A DNA stretch of 5,120 bases from Brevundimonas sp. Its GTDB lineage: Bacteria; Pseudomonadota; Alphaproteobacteria; Caulobacterales; Caulobacteraceae. The notes under the pieces were generated by a model, which was not told the DNA's origin, did not search any database, and saw only the letters and a list, made by a program, of their open reading frames with translations. Below are positions 4,266 to 5,120 of the stretch, piece after piece. The translations under genes and the position numbers were made by a program. The stretch spans positions 1 through 5,120 of the forward strand of contig JADGMZ010000114.1 of the NCBI GenBank assembly GCA_015234495.1, given 5' to 3'. Each line of letters starts with the position of its first letter. Positions within the stretch are counted from its first letter, which is position 1.

Positions 4266-5120
4266 ATGCCGCCCGCCCGCTCCGACCGCCTCGAAGACGC
4301 CCTGCACCGCATCTTCGAGGGCGGCAAGAACACCCGCGCCAGCTGGTTCGCCCTGACCGGCGGCGAGACCCTGTTCGTCGAGGGCGACACGGCGGACACC
4401 CTCTATCTACTGCGTTCCGGCCGTCTGGGGGTGTTCCGGCGCGACCCTGACGAGGACCGCCCCTCCCAGTTCGTCGGCGTCATCCGCCCGGGCGAGCCGG
4501 TCGGCGAGATGGCCATGCTGGCGGGCACCACCCACACCGCCGACGTCGTCGCCCTGCGCGATTCCGAGGTGCTCGCCCTGCCCCGGGGGGCCTTCTTCGA
4601 GGCCGCCCGGACCGAACCCGACCTGATGGTCGAGCTGTCGCGCCTGATGATCCAGCGCGCCCGCGAACGTCAGTCCGGCGGCGGCGACCCCAGCGTGTTC
4701 GGCTTCATCTCGGCCCGGCCGCGTCCGATCCGCGCCTTCGTCGAGCGTATCGCCGCCGCCATCGAGGCCGACGGCTTCACCTGCCAGGTCATCGACCAGT
4801 CGGCCCTGTCCTCGGCCGCCGAATGGTTCAGCCGGGTCGAGGACGCCCACGATTACGTCCTCTACGTCGCCGAGATGGACGAGCCCGCCTGGGCCGCCCT
4901 GTGCGCGCGCCAGGTCGACCGCGTCTTCGTCGTCGGCGCCGGCCTGATGGCCCCGCCGAACCGGCCCCTGCCCCACGCCGGCGTGCTGGACGCCCAGCGC
5001 CGCACCGACCTGATCCTGCTGCGCGACCCGCGCATGGCCAGCCCCGCCAACACCGGAGTGTGGATTGACGCGGTCGCGCCGGGACGCTGGTTCCAGGCCG
5101 TCGAGGGCGACCAGGCCGAC
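4266..5120 (+). CDS. Cyclic-nucleotide-binding-domain patatin-like phospholipase (NTE/RssA type), 3' end outside the window
   Basis: The first 285 codons of an open frame that runs off the right edge. Residues about 20-135 form a CNB (CRP-like) domain: LFVEGDTADTLYLLRSGRLG (36-55), RPGEPVGEMAML (74-85) as the phosphate-binding cassette, and ALRDSEVLALPRGAFFEA (96-113). Residues about 143-280 match the region between the CNB and patatin domains in NTE-like proteins: VFGFISARPRPIRAFVERIA, then DYVLYVAEMDEPAWAALCAR followed by QVDRVFVVG (216-224). In this family the patatin lipase domain (GGGxRG loop, GxSxG serine, DGG aspartate) follows, and it should begin just beyond the window; it is not seen here. 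The expected role is lysophospholipase/esterase activity, possibly nucleotide-regulated. The arginine that contacts the cyclic-nucleotide phosphate in CRP appears to be His90 (THTADVVA), so cAMP binding is doubtful. The ATG is 7 nt after the previous stop, with no clear Shine-Dalgarno, suggesting translational coupling. Confidence 0.82.
   Translation, partial: MPPARSDRLEDALHRIFEGGKNTRASWFALTGGETLFVEGDTADTLYLLRSGRLGVFRRDPDEDRPSQFVGVIRPGEPVGEMAMLAGTTHTADVVALRDSEVLALPRGAFFEAARTEPDLMVELSRLMIQRARERQSGGGDPSVFGFISARPRPIRAFVERIAAAIEADGFTCQVIDQSALSSAAEWFSRVEDAHDYVLYVAEMDEPAWAALCARQVDRVFVVGAGLMAPPNRPLPHAGVLDAQRRTDLILLRDPRMASPANTGVWIDAVAPGRWFQAVEGDQAD

Noticed and set aside
4407..4976. A 189-codon minus-strand open frame opposite the CNB/patatin gene
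   Set aside because: Its composition is shadow-like (Gly/Ala/Asp-rich), and the plus-strand frame carries recognisable CNB and NTE-linker motifs.
1..5120. CRISPR arrays, tRNA/rRNA genes, insertion sequences or phage genes
   Set aside because: No regularly spaced repeats, cloverleaf-like segments, transposase or integrase motifs or composition breaks were seen. The genes look like ordinary chromosomal housekeeping and accessory genes.

Overview
The window is very GC-rich DNA, with a strong G/C third-position bias in every real gene. It looks like chromosomal sequence from an alphaproteobacterium, most likely Caulobacterales (Caulobacter/Brevundimonas/Phenylobacterium-like). Reasons are a DUF1489 gene (a largely alphaproteobacterial family), an intergenic hairpin repeat built on a CTTCTCCC-cttgc-GGGAGAAG core of a type I associate with Caulobacterales genomes, and the overall gene styles. 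The genus is inference; no rRNA or other marker gene is present.

Left part (1-2992): two genes of a leucine/isovalerate degradation (liu-type) cluster on the + strand. First is the 3' part of a methylglutaconyl-CoA hydratase gene. After a 175-bp gap comes a complete gene for the biotin-carrying alpha subunit of 3-methylcrotonyl-CoA carboxylase. The carboxylase makes 3-methylglutaconyl-CoA, which the hydratase converts to HMG-CoA, so the two proteins act in consecutive steps. The gap is almost filled by two inverted copies of a ~57-bp repeat. Their outer 28 bp are exact reverse complements, and the second copy ends 2 nt before the carboxylase Shine-Dalgarno.

Middle (2989-3840): a small minus-strand gene for an ABM-fold (quinol monooxygenase-like) protein converges on the carboxylase gene, and their two stop codons lie in one shared CTAG. 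It has two credible starts, one adding a twin-arginine-like signal peptide. Divergent from it across 72 bp is a DUF1489 gene with no visible Shine-Dalgarno.

Right part (3841-5120): a small, probably exported protein of unknown function, followed 7 bp later by the 5' part of a cyclic-nucleotide-binding-domain/patatin-like (NTE/RssA-type) phospholipase gene that runs off the window end.

No mobile element, CRISPR array, tRNA or rRNA was seen, and no convincing novel multi-gene system. The most noteworthy items are the inverted repeat pair touching the mccA translation start, the alternative starts of the ABM protein and of the small exported protein, and a substituted phosphate-contact position in the CNB domain.
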